From Progne subis subis (taxonomy: Eukaryota > Chordata > Aves > Passeriformes > Hirundinidae), in NCBI GenBank assembly GCA_022316685.1, contig JAKJHU010001662.1, forward strand, positions 1 through 64,000: 64,000 bases of DNA, in the 5' to 3' direction. Positions within the stretch are counted from its first letter, which is position 1. Each line of letters begins with the position of its first letter. Positions 34,165 to 44,411 of the stretch are shown here, piece after piece. Below the pieces are notes generated by a model, which was given only the letters and a program-made list of their open reading frames with translations, made no database searches and was not told the origin of the DNA. The position numbers were made by a program, and so were the translations under genes.

Positions 34165-34850
34165 ATTTTCATTTCTTGCCTGATGTTAGCATTTGAATTG
34201 GAGCTCATTTCCTGAGCATTTATTAGATGTTGTTCCCTGTTTACAAGATTTCAATGAAGACTAATTGGGCAAGCTTCTCTTCCTTTCCCTGTACTTCTTG
34301 TCATCCCATTCACTTTTTCTTTTTACATGTCTTCAAAATATTCCCTTTTTCAATTTAAGTTTGAATATCTTCTACGTGTTTTCCTCTCCTTCCTTTTTTT
34401 CCATTTCTTGGCGGATTGCAGCATTTGAATTGGTGTACATTTGGCAAGTGTTGGTCTTTTCACTGCCGCTCATTTCATCTCAGTCCATGTGGCCTCACTC
34501 ATTTTGGTTCCAAATTTCATCAGTTTTCATTTGCACTGTTTCTCATCATGTCTCCTTTCCTGAGTTAGACTTTGTTTCCTATTTTAAATATTTCAGAGAA
34601 AGACTTCCTTTCAGGAAAGGAAATATAAACTTCCAATTTCAATGAAGATAAATTGGGCAAGCTTCTGTCCCTCTCCCTGCACTTCTTGTCAGCCCATTAA
34701 CTTTTTGATTTTCACATGCTTTCAAATTTTTCAATTTTCAATTTAATCTTGCATTTCTTCAAGATCTTTTCCCCTCCTTTATTTCCATTTCTAGCCTGAT
34801 TACAGCGTTTGAATTGGAGAAATATTGGCAAGTGTTGGTCCATTTCAAAG
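34165..34850. repeat. Tandem repeat of about 388 bp
   Basis: TCAATGAAGA..AATTGGGCAAGCTTCT recurs at 34251 and 34639, and GCATTTGAATTGG-type phrases occur near 34188, 34425 and 34810. This gives about two units plus a partial one. It is AT-rich, non-coding and seen only here in the window. Confidence 0.75.
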
Positions 34851-34914
34851 CCCGTCATTTTATCATCCCTACCTCTCCCAACTACCACAAAACCCCTCAC
34901 ACTGCAATCCTCAC

Positions 34915-35515
34915 TTTACACTACACCTTGCTGTGCCCCACCGCCCTCCCAGGGAACAAGTCCATCCCCACATCCCAGCTCACCCTGGCCCCAAGCAGTG
35001 CCCAGCCATGGCCTGTGTCCTGGCGCTGCAGGCCCTTGGCAAGAGTCTCTCCCAGCCAGCAATTCCTGCTCTTCCCTGCTCTGGGGCAGCAGCTGCAAGT
35101 TGATTTGCTCCCTGGGCCATCAGCCCAGCCCCAAGCCAGGGCCGGGACCTTTCCCCAGAGCTCTGTGGCCACTGCAATGTTCACAGCTGCGAGGCTGCTG
35201 CAGCTCCAGGAGCCTTTGGACACCGCTCCCGGGAATGCCCAGGCTGCCACTGTTGGGCTGTCTGTGCAGGGCAGGGGCCTGCACTCCATGATCCCGCTGC
35301 CTCCCTCCCAGCTCAGCCTTGGTGTCTCCTCCAGGTGCAGCCAGAGCTCTTGGGGCCGGGTCAGGAGTGGCACAGCCCCAACATTCCCCTCTCTGGGACA
35401 TCACCGTGCTGGCAGCTCCAAGTTTTCCCTCTCTGTGGCACCATGGCTGGGGGCAGCTCTAACATTCCATGTATTGGAGATGCTCCAAGGGAAGCATCCA
35501 GAGCCACACACAGTC
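34915..35515 (-). repeat. Inverted copy of part of block D (block R plus GC-rich segment)
   Basis: Reverse complement of sequence from about 23000 to 23790, with an internal deletion. It includes block R and the CR1 fragment, the latter reading on the plus strand near 35180-35330. With 36500-37230 it forms a local inverted repeat spanning about 2.3 kb. Confidence 0.75.
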
Positions 35516-35519
35516 ATCA

Positions 35520-35865
35520 AACTGACCAGCCATTGAGCACCTCCGACTTGATGTAAGAGTTGGTCTGAAGTTCCCCTCATTTGCCTCATGATCATCATAA
35601 GGACCCTGCGGACCCCACTGCAGTTCTGGCCTGGTGAATGCTTGCCAATCATCTGCAGGTGCATTTTCCTGTGTCACCACGCCACGGTACACTGGCTTTG
35701 AGCAGTGTAATGGCAGTTCTGTACCTGAAGATTGCACCTGCTGTATGGTCCCTGCTTCATGACAATAGCCTATGAATTTCCCCACCTCTCGGCCAAGTGG
35801 ACTTTCTGGGGTAACTCTGGTGGTCCCCCACAGAAAATCCCTCATCTGCTTCACTGCCACCATAA
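35520..35865 (-). other. Unidentified retroviral-looking frame
   Basis: A continuous minus-strand frame of about 115 codons, with phrases such as REVGKFIGYCHEAG and NAPADDWQAF. It lies beside an LTR-like segment and its style is viral, but I cannot place it in gag, pol or env. Confidence 0.3.
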
Positions 35866-36410
35866 CAGATAGAGATCAAAGCCCCCTCTCAAAGAGACAT
35901 GAGACCCCTACAACCCCAATATGGGGACTGGGGCTGACTTAACCAAAGCGAGATGTTTGCTTGCACGTGTGGTAGTTGGACCAAGAAGACAATGGCTCTC
36001 GCTTACTGATGAGAACATGGACTACCTGTTCCCCTTCTCCGGTGGCTTCAATAGACTTATTTGCATTACTTGTTCCCCCCCACAATGGAGGACTATAATA
36101 AAAACCCCTGAGTAAACCAGAGATTTTGAGAGAGACTCTCCCCAACATGAAAGGCACACCCATCAACAGGAACACCAGGATTTCATACTCCACGTTTTGG
36201 TAGCTATATCCCCTTTTCCCTCTCTCTATTTTCTATCTCTTTCTCTCACTCCTAATCCCCTCTATCAGCATTTGCTATGGGCAATCAATAAAAAGTGCAT
36301 TTGTTTTGATTCATAGTGAAATCCCCTCTGTGCTGTGTTTTGACACTCTGAGATCAGAAACAAACCATTACGACCCCCTGCTTGTATGAAGCAGATTGTA
36401 ATAAGAGGCA
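35866..36410 (+). mobile_element. LTR-like sequence, plus strand
   Basis: TATAATAAAAACCCC near 36092, an AATAAA near 36289 and a T/G-rich stretch after it resemble U3-R-U5. The sequence occurs once in the window. The ends were not defined and no primer site was found. Confidence 0.45.
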
Positions 36411-36479
36411 GCAGGATCATGGAGTGCAGGCCCCTGTTGGGTTCTTTTGTTTGTGTACTTTTTGAACTTCTCCTGTTGG

Positions 36480-37261
36480 CTCTGGGCAAAGCTCTGTAGG
36501 TCTATGTGCCACTTGCCTGTGGCACTGTGGAGGTGGCCGGAGGACTTCCTCGAGCTGTGTTTCAGAAGCCTTCCACACCAGCCCAGGGCCGGGGGTGCTC
36601 AGTGCCCCGCTCAGTTTTGCTGTCTGGCTGTGGCTATGGATGCTTCCCTTGGAGCATCTCCAGGCAGGGAACGTTGGAGCTTGTCACTCACCGTGGTGTC
36701 ACAGAGAGGGAAACCCTGGAGCTGCCAGCACGGTGATGTCCCAGAGAGGGGAATGCTGGAAGCCCCAAGAGCTCTGGCTGCACCTGGAGGAAACACGAAG
36801 GTCCGAATTTGGCAGGAGGCAGCGGATCATGGAGTGCATGGCCCCTGGCCCTGCACAGACAGCGCCAACAGTGGCAGCCTGGGCATCACCTTGGAGCGAT
36901 GTCCAAAGCTCCTGGAGCTGTAGCAACCCTTGGAGGTGTGAAATTGCAGTGCCACAGAGCTCTGGGAAAGGTCCTGGCCTGGCTTGGGCTGGGTCAGAGG
37001 CCCAGGGAGCAAATCAACTTGCAGCTGCTGCCCCAGAGCAGGGAAGAGCAGGAATTGCTGGCTGGAGAGACTCTTGCCAAGGGCCTGCAGCGCCAGGACA
37101 TAGGCCATGGCTGGACACTGCTTGGGGCCAGGGTGAGCTGGGATGTGGGGATGGACTTGTTCCCTGGGAGGGGGGGGGCACAGAGTGGGAGGAAAAGCTG
37201 CGGCTGCCCTGGAATGGCTGGAAGTGTGCAAGGGCTGGTTGGAGGGGACTTCCTGCCCAGA
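36480..37261 (+). repeat. Duplicated block D2 (block R and GC-rich segment)
   Basis: Direct copy of 22860-23866 with an internal deletion of roughly 200 bp, for example the stretch matching 23380-23540. It is followed by the same GGGAT, polypurine and LTR series as in D1. Confidence 0.8.
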
Positions 37262-37396
37262 AGGGATGGGATGGGATGGGATGGGATGGGATGGGATGGG
37301 ATGGGATGGATGGGATGGGATGGGATGGGATGGGATGGATGGGATGGGATGGATGGGATGGGATGGGATGGGATGGGATGGGATGGGATGGGATGG
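37262..37396. repeat. (GGGAT)n microsatellite, interrupted
   Basis: About 26 pentamers with several GGAT interruptions, roughly double the length of the partner at 23867-23932. Confidence 0.97.
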
Positions 37397-37679
37397 TGTA
37401 ATGTGGGGTGTAATTGCAGTGTGGAGGTGGTAGGAAAGTTTGGAGGGATAGGGATTGCAGTGGGGGATGAGGTGGTTTGGGCTCTTGAGTAGGGGAGTGG
37501 AGGGAAGGAAATCAAGAAGCTGTTTTTAAGGGCTGCTGGTGCTTTTAGGAATTTTGGGGCCTGGGAGTGTCTTGTGGGAGGTTGCCGTGAAATTGGGAAG
37601 GCTGAGTTTAAGGTGCTGTGCTGTGCAGGGCTGAGGTGGAGTGTCAGTGATTTTGGGATTGTAAAGGCACCTGGTCCCA

Positions 37680-37771
37680 AGAAGAAAAAAAAAGAAAGAA
37701 AGAAAGAAAGAAAGAAAGAAAAGAAAGAAAGAGAAAGAAAAGATGAAAGAAAGAGAAAGAAAGAGAAAGAG

Positions 37772-37802
<31 letters not shown>

Positions 37803-37920
37803 AAAAGAAAGAAAGAAAGAAAGAAAGAAAGAAAAAGAAAGAAAAGAAAAGAAAGAAAGAAAGAAAGAAGAAGAAGGAAGGAAAAAGGAAGGAAGAAGGA
37901 AGGAAGGAAAGAAGGAAAGT
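37680..37920. repeat. Polypurine tract, second copy
   Basis: GAAA repeats with AAAAAG interruptions, then GGAA repeats, again abutting the LTR fragment. It is shorter and more irregular than 24221-24490. Confidence 0.95.
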
Positions 37921-37927
37921 TTTTAAA

Positions 37928-38563
37928 TGAAGCTCTATATGTCTATTTCAATATGTAATGAAGTTGAATTCAGCAGCAATGCAATTTTATTTAAGTAGCA
38001 TTTTATAATCAAGCATATGCAAAATTTCAGCAGTGATTTATTAAAGATAAGTCATGTTTGGATAAAGCATAAGCAAAACTGACCCAGGTATGGAGGAAGG
38101 TTTCTCACCCTACCTCACGTACAAAACAAAGTAATCCAACTTAAACTTATATATTGTATGCTAATACATATTCATTAATATTTCCTGTGAATCTCCTATT
38201 TTCAATTCTTAAAATCTACGTCACTGTACTATATAGCACATGCTCCACTTGTTGTCAGGGTGTCGTGTTGGCTTTTTGGTGGTCTTCTTCAGATGAAGGC
38301 TCATCATCTTCCTCTCCTCCTATGAATAACCTTACTGGTTGTGCATGCGCTCTAAGTTTTGTGTTATACATAACTAAGCATTTTGTTCCAAAAAGTAATT
38401 TTTTCATGGATCAAACCACCACCAAAGCTCCCTACCTTGGAACAGTCCCAGCTTTGTCCATCTCAAGGCCAGTTCTATCTTAAGATATCCTGTATCCCAT
38501 AGCATCTGCAGAGGGCCCATCTCCCGACCTTGGAGTAGTCCCAGCTTTGGTCAATCCAACTTT
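37928..38563 (-). mobile_element. ERV1-type LTR, truncated
   Basis: Matches 24499-25136 closely, then stops exactly where the ERV2 LTR begins. The last shared bases are the GTAGTCCCAGCTTTGG and CCAA region. About 195 bp of the U3 end are missing. Confidence 0.85.
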
Positions 38564-38853
38564 TGCTGCCTCCGCTGAGGCGTAGCGACCTGGTTCGGGA
38601 ACAACACGGCAGCCACACCCAGGGTGCTCGGGCCATCAGCTCACAGACACCAATGTGGTGGACGGCTAATGGTTTATTAACTGGTTACATGGAGTTATAA
38701 AACCTCTGTTTGCTACATCACATCCGTCTGCTTACGTTACAAGTTACGTGTTGCTTACCTTATCAGGGACACTAAACAACTAAGTGTTGAGGGAGGGGTT
38801 CTGTCTGCCCGTACAACGCGATATCTTCCGACCGCCTGTCCCTAATCTCCACA
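38564..38853 (-). mobile_element. ERV2 3' LTR (290 bp)
   Basis: Minus strand begins TGTGGAG and ends GGCAGCA. It matches 42271-42567 along its length with scattered indels and substitutions, including the shared AACTAAGTGTTGAGGGAGGG phrase. Confidence 0.92.
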
Positions 38854-38872
38854 TTCCCCCCCCCCCATGATT
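38854..38872 (-). other. ERV2 polypurine tract
   Basis: A G-run of 13 followed by AA on the minus strand, directly before the TG of the 3' LTR. Confidence 0.7.
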
Positions 38873-38883
38873 AAGTAAAACAC

Positions 38884-40035
38884 CTATAAAAGTATAAATG
38901 TTATAAAAAATGCAAAAGCTGTTAAAGTTAGTATAATAGGATACAAAGTGATACAACATGTTAATAATAAGTGCACTTCATGGTAATTGCAGGCGTTCGA
39001 CAAATAGGATGCGACTTTCTCTAAACGGCTTCTAACAAACGACAGTAACTGTTCAAAATGCAAGGCCCAAAAATCAATATCAAGAGTATCATGGTGATAG
39101 GGCCTATTAGGGTGGAAACAAGGGTGGCTAGCCATGGGGACTGATTGAACCATGACTCGAACCATCCTGTTGGGCCTCTCTCTCTCTCTTTCTCTGGGCC
39201 AGTCTTTCTCTCAGTTCGGCCATGGAGTCTCGCACGACTCCGGTATGGTCTGCATAAAACAGCATTCTTCTCTCAAGGCGGCACACAGGCCTCCTTGCTG
39301 CATGAGCAAGAGGTCCAGTCCTCGCCTGTTCTGCAGGACGACTTCTGAAAGCGAGGAGATAGATTCCTCCAGAGAGGAGATGGATTTTTCAGTTCTTAAC
39401 AAGTCCTCATCAATGTCATTTGCAGCTGAGAAAGTCCTTGGTGTTGGGTCACGAGAGCTGAAACACCTGTGGCTGTACCGGCAGATCCTAGGCCAAGGAG
39501 CATTGCAATGGTTATACCTGTCATTACTTCTCTTTTGTGGAGCTGGATGGTTTCTTCTAAAAAGCGATACATTTCCTCTTCTTGGTGATACAGGACTCTA
39601 GGAACAATCAGAACTTGGACAAAAAATCAGCAAGGTTATTGAATTTACCAAGGTACGCACGGGGGTTATTCCAGATTGTTGACAAACCCACATTCCTGGT
39701 ACGAATGGGACTGCCCACTTATCAGTCTTTTGGCTAGGTTGGATGAACTCAGCACAAATGTTTCCCATCTGCTTTGCTAAGGTTACATTGCCAAAGCACT
39801 TGCCTCGGCCTGTGACTTGACTCAGGTAATTTCCCTCCGGGGGTGTCCCATCTACAGTTGTGTGGATTATCTGCTGCAGAATATTGAAAGGAACATCAAG
39901 GGTGACACCCTCATAAAAGGAGGTTCTGCATTATAACACAACCAGCATGATTTTGTAAAGTTTGGATTGGATTGGTTCAACGACAAAAAGGTAGCATTTA
40001 ACACACTAAGAAATGGATTGTAAGGATCTGACTTA
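38884..40035 (-). pseudogene. ERV2 env relic
   Basis: Envelope remains joined straight onto gag. Reading down from about 40025 is an SU stretch with the CWLC motif, then a conserved CFGNVTLAKQMGN segment near 39800. The TM ectodomain at 39402-39211 carries the [10 protein letters not shown] immunosuppressive-type region followed by a CX6CC motif (C-AALREE-CC), both characteristic of gamma-type Env. A C-terminal hydrophobic anchor lies near 38950-38884. The N-terminal part of SU is missing at the gag junction, and several frameshifts and stops occur. Confidence 0.87.
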
Positions 40036-42220
40036 GGTTTTCTTGGTAGATAGCTAAAGGACTGAATGAGGAGGAGGTGCCAGGTGTGGCCTCTCTCCTG
40101 TGTCTGCGTGCTGTGAGAATCTGATAGGGTCTAATTGATTGGGGTACTGAAGGTAGGAGTCTGATAATTTGCACGTTCGCCCAATTTAAATGCCTGGCTG
40201 CATTTAAAGCATGCCATTTCACTAGTTATTGCAGTACGGACGGCTGCTTGGATTGGGGCAAAATGTTCCTCTTTTGCAACATGCCTGATCATGTCTGCGA
40301 GGTTGGACCCGGGTGGTAATGATCTTAAAATGTCCTTAGTGGCTGAATTGCATTGCTGGCGCAAGCACTCTGCTAACACAGGCCCTTTGCCTCTGAAGGC
40401 AAAGCTGAGGAGTCAAGTGATGCTTGGAGCCGATCTACAAATTGTGTAAAACTCTCACTCTCACTTTGCTTTATTGTGGACCATGATGATGGTTTAGCAA
40501 TGACCATGGAAGCAGAGCGGATGGCTTCCCTGGCAGCACGGGTAGTTGTCATGACCTCGTGGGCCCGTAGGCCCTCGGCTTGTGCCTGGTGGGTGATCAT
40601 GGTTGGGTTCTGTGCCCATGAGCTCTTGCAGGCTGGAGCGTATAGAGGATGATCGGAACAGTGACCTGAGCTAGTTGCTTTGCCACAATTGTCCTCCCAC
40701 TCTTGTTTAAAAACTATCATCCCCTGCCCCATCAAAATCAATCTGCAGGTTTGCTTTATGTCAAATGGGAGCATGTCATCCCCTCCAAAATCACTATCAA
40801 TGAGAGTAGAAACCATAGCTGAATTGATCCCTCTGTCAGTTATTGCTTTAACAATTGTTTGTACGTCCTTAGGATTTACTGGTGAGTATGTTCTCTGGTT
40901 TCCACCTGCACCCCCTACTCAGACTGGAAAAGCCAGTGTGGCCCGATGGACCCCATTTCGGCGCATGCGACTTTTATTTTCCTCCAGTCTGTGAGAGGAG
41001 TTCGCTCTTTTTCTGACTTCCCCTCAACCCGAGTAGAAACATTGTTGTTACTGATTTTATATACTGTTACTTCTTCTTTGTCGGAGGGAGCCAGAGCCGG
41101 CAGCAGAGGACTGGCTGTCCCAGTCCCAGCTGGAGTCCGATTCAGAGCCGGAAGTCGACTGACTGGCTGCTTCCGGGCTCTGGACCCTTTTGGTCGGGCT
41201 CCGACCTCGCCCCTTTCCCTCAGGGCTGGGCCGTCCCTTCCCTCTTGGCCCCGCCCTTTCCCTCAGGGCTGAGCTGCCCCTTTTTTCCCCTTTTAAACTG
41301 TGTTCCTTAAAAGAATGTCCTATTTGGCAAGCGTTCCGACTACCTTTAATTCCCTCTTTCTTCTGTTTGCGTGTGCCCGCGCTATCAAACAAGCTGTTGG
41401 CAGCAGGCACACTGTGTAAAAAACTTTCTTTGTTTGCTGGTTCTTGGTTGTCTGCCAAATATCTGATTTAGTTACATTCTTATTTTCTCCCAGCGATTCA
41501 ATGCAATCTCCTGCTGTATAGGGTGGAGGTCCCCCCTCAGCCCCTTCTACCAGCGACCCCCCAGCAGAATTTTTGGCAATATTCCTAGCTTCCTCAGTTA
41601 ATTGATCATAAAACAATTTTGCCTGATTTTTTTCTTTAGCAGCTAACTCTGGACTTAAGGCTTTGAAGGAAGATTTTGTTCCTGCAAGCCTCCGCAGTCA
41701 TTAGGACAAACTTATCAGCAGTCTGAACAGACTCATTGTACTTTCAGACCGCATTTTCCTACACTCTGATAATCCCCTTTAAAATTTTCCTCTGAAAAAG
41801 TTTCTTCTAAAACAGTTTGCGTCGCAGCTCCTACACCGAGCTGCGGCGTAAATTTTAGACAATTCTGTGCAGCTTTCCAGGTCTCTTGTTCCTGCAAAGC
41901 CTTCTGCAAAGATTGCACAACCCTCCCCCATGACTTAAGATACTTTGCCGACCCTGAAAACATAGTTTCCTCGGCTAGAGCTTTCGTACACCGATCCCAA
42001 ATATCTGGGTGGAGAATTTCCACCGGACGATCGATGATACTAAGTTGCAAAAGTCCTCGTCACTGCGAAGGTGTAAAATCTTTTGCTTTACAATCAATTC
42101 CCCACTGTTTATGAATCTGAGATACGAGCCTTCATTGAGGCTTCCATCCTCCTCACGGGTCCTGGTGCAGTCCCCCTTCGCCGAGCTGGCCCCGCCGCTC
42201 GGCCGTCGTTCACCCGTCAA
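40036..42220 (-). pseudogene. ERV2 gag relic
   Basis: Fragments in order are: a matrix-like segment with DRPVEILHPDIWDRC (42050 down); a Ser/Arg-rich linker (41458-41057); a capsid with the major homology-type SESFTQFVDRLQ (about 40470-40430); and a decayed zinc knuckle starting CFKC near 40210, where a frameshift scrambles the remaining residues. The architecture is betaretrovirus-like. The frame changes at least four times, so no Gag can be made. Confidence 0.82.
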
Positions 42221-42250
42221 GGCGAACTCCGATCTCCCGGGCGACTGTCC

Positions 42251-42268
42251 AGGGGGGTTTCGGCACCA
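42251..42268 (-). other. ERV2 primer-binding site, tRNA-Phe type
   Basis: Minus strand TGGTGCCGAAACCC matches the complement of the 3' end of tRNA-Phe for 14 bases, and the next four differ. It starts two bases after the CA end of the 5' LTR, which fixes the element's orientation. Confidence 0.8.
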
Positions 42269-42270
42269 CT

Positions 42271-42567
42271 TGCGGCCTCCGCTGAGAGGTTATGCGACCT
42301 GTTTCGGGAACAACACGGCAGCCACACCCAGGCTGCTCGGCGCACCAGCTCACAGACACAAGTGGGTGGACCGGCTATATGGCATTTATTAACTGATTAC
42401 CTGGAGTTATAAAACCTCTGTTTGCTACATCACATCCGTCTGCTTACGTTACAAGTTATCGGTGTGCTTACCTTATCAGGGACACTAAACAACTAAGTGT
42501 TGAGGGAGGGGTCTCGTCTGCCCGTACAACGCGATATCTTCCGACCGCCTGTCCTAACTCTCCCACA
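42271..42567 (-). mobile_element. ERV2 5' LTR (297 bp)
   Basis: Begins TGTGGGAG and ends GGCCGCA on the minus strand. It pairs with 38564-38853. Its outer edge meets duplicated host sequence that starts with GGGCTGTGACCCCCC. Confidence 0.92.
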
Positions 42568-43838
42568 GGGCTGTGACCCCCCACTGCCACCAAAGGCTAC
42601 GGCGGCTGCCTTGCCGGCACGGTGGGCTGTGGAGCACACTTTGGGGAGCAGAGGGGACACAAGGCAGGCCTCCACTGAAGGGCTAGCCTGTGTGGGAAGA
42701 GCGGGCAGAGTGAAGGGACGCAGGACGCTGCGAGTGGGGCAGTGAAAGCAACAGCTGAGGACAGCCGAAAGGCCAAAGAGAGCAGAAGAACTTGTTGCAC
42801 ATGAGGAGTGGGGGCTGAAGGTGTGTGCTGGCCTTTTGCCGGTGCCTCAGAGGGACGGGCAACCTGAGCACGTGAAGCAATGGGAAACAAAGACACGCAG
42901 AGCTCCTTATGCGTCCGGAGAACATGTGCCTGTTGCTGTGGGCAGCTGTGTGAGCTGCTGCCATGAGAGCCAGGGGCTCTGAGGGCACGCTGTCCTGTTT
43001 CCCTCGAGGGGAAGGACAGCACAGCTGCCGGAGCTGCTTGCCAGGGTGCGTGCGCTTTCATCGCTGCCTTGCAGCAATGGGTTGGGAGTTGCCAGTGCCC
43101 GGAGCCAAGCTGTCCCTCTCCCGCTGTGTGACTCGCAGCAGGCTGGAAGCAGCGCTAGCACGGCCGGCTGCTGCCCCTGCCTGGCGACAGCAGAGGCTGG
43201 CACGGGCAGCCTCTTGCCAGACTGCAGGTGGCCCGCAGGACTGGGCTTTCCTCGGCAGAGATGCCCAAGGGATGGGGCCGGGCCCATGCGAGCCGTGGCC
43301 ATCACTCTGGTGATCCAGCGGCAGCACTAATCCTGCCCACTTACAGCAGCTGGGACTGAGCAGCCAGACACGTAGCCTGAGCCTGTGGAATGAAGCTGCT
43401 CAGGCAGGGCCAGACCTGGAGCAGGGATTCCACTCCTGGTGTGGCCAGCACATCAGGCCATGCAAGTGTTGCAGCAAGTGCAGAGGAGGCCAGCGGGTTG
43501 CGAAGGTGAGCAGCTCTCCTGTGGAGACAGCTTGAGAGAGATTGGAGCTGCTCAGGCTGGAGAAGAGAAGGTTGTGGGGAGATCTCCCAGTGCCTTGCAG
43601 TGTGTGCCAGGAGCTCGTAGGGAGCTGCAGAGGCATTCTGTGCCAGCAATTGTAGTGATAGGCTAAGGGGTTGGAGCTGTCAGGCAGGTGGGGAGAGCTG
43701 CCTGGGCATGGGGAACTGCAGCCGCCTTTGTGTCTGCAGGATCTTCTCCGGCATAGCGCAGAGGCTGTTCCCAGCCAGCAGTTCCACAGCCTTGGGGGAG
43801 CCATGGGCTGGGCATTGGTGGCACCTGACCTCTTCCTG
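42568..43838 (+). repeat. Direct duplication E, copy 1
   Basis: Nearly identical to 46458-47706. It begins exactly at the ERV2 LTR edge and runs to the GATGTGG phrase, where the second copy has a deletion. It is GC-rich, with open frames but no domain that I recognise. Confidence 0.9.
43525..43680 (+). mobile_element. CR1 LINE fragment, copy 1
   Basis: GAGCTGCTCAGGCTGGAGAA and, further on, a TAGTGATAGGCTAAGGGG-like stretch match the CR1 3' region. It is shared with 47425-47580, so it predates duplication E. Confidence 0.7.
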
Positions 43839-43967
43839 ATGTGGCCCGTGCTCCTGGGAGAGCTTGGCTGCCACGGCCTGGGCTCCCGTTTTCAGTGGCA
43901 GGCCTTTCCTGGCCATCAGCGCCCTGTGCCTGAGTGGGTCTTGCTGGCCCTGAGGCAGGCGGTGCTG

Positions 43968-44067
43968 TGAGGTCACAAATGGCGTGACAGCGGCCTGAGG
44001 CTGGGCTGTGATGTCACGCCGTGTGGCGGCCCCAGCATTGTGAGGTCACCGGGCCATCCCTATATAA
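43968..44067 (+). promoter_or_regulatory. TATA promoter with three CRE-like sites
   Basis: TGAGGTCA at 43968-43975, TGATGTCA at 44009-44016 and TGAGGTCA at 44041-44048 each differ from the palindromic CRE TGACGTCA by one base. A TATATAAGG box follows at 44061-44069. Transcription would start near 44090. CRE-plus-TATA promoters are common in genes expressed in male germ cells, but that use here is only inferred. Confidence 0.55.
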
Positions 44068-44102
44068 GGCGGGCCGGCCCCACAGCCGCCAGTGCAGTGG
44101 CG

Positions 44103-44411
44103 ATGGCACGTGTCGGAGCCGTGAGCGACGTCAGCGTCCTGCTGGCTGCACTTGCCCTGCTGCTGGCCACGGTGGCTGTCCGCTGGGTCATTGGCCACCG
44201 GGCACGGCAGGGCCGGCAGGCCGGGACTCGGAGGCGCGCAAGCAGCTCGGGGGCCGGGCCAGGGGCCCAGGCAGGAGCCCAGGAGCCCCTGTGGCTGCCA
44301 GGGCCTCCGGGCTCCCAAGCCCTCGGAAGCGTCCCGATGCTGCCACTTGCCCCAAGGGACCCGGCAGCTGCGGCCCCTGCGTCAGCGTGGCCAAGGAGCT
44401 GCAGGGGCTGA
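44103..44411 (+). CDS. Candidate small membrane protein (first open frame)
   Basis: The ATG lies about 40 bp after the TATA box, so the 5' leader would be only about 12 bases. The frame gives about 102 residues. Residues 10-32 are a hydrophobic single membrane span (VSVLLAALALLLATVAVRWV), followed by a basic Arg-rich stretch, then Gly/Ala/Pro-rich sequence. It ends at 44411, while other frames stay open to 45339. The true product may therefore continue by splicing, or a frameshift may have killed the gene. An N-terminal anchor before a long Pro/Ser-rich tail recalls the layout of SPATA31-type testis proteins, but I see no sequence match. No function is assigned. Confidence 0.35.
   Translation: MARVGAVSDVSVLLAALALLLATVAVRWVIGHRARQGRQAGTRRRASSSGAGPGAQAGAQEPLWLPGPPGSQALGSVPMLPLAPRDPAAAAPASAWPRSCRG

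Larger units (their letters stand above)
38564..42567 (-). mobile_element. ERV2: LTR-gag-env-LTR element lacking pol
   Basis: A complete-ended provirus on the minus strand: 5' LTR 42271-42567, tRNA-Phe-type primer site, degraded gag, then directly env, polypurine tract and 3' LTR 38564-38853. Gag is of the beta type while env has gamma-type SU and TM motifs, a combination known from type-D-like viruses. Protease, polymerase and integrase are all missing. The 6 bp outside the two LTRs do not match (AACTTT against GGGCTG), so no target duplication remains. Confidence 0.88.
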
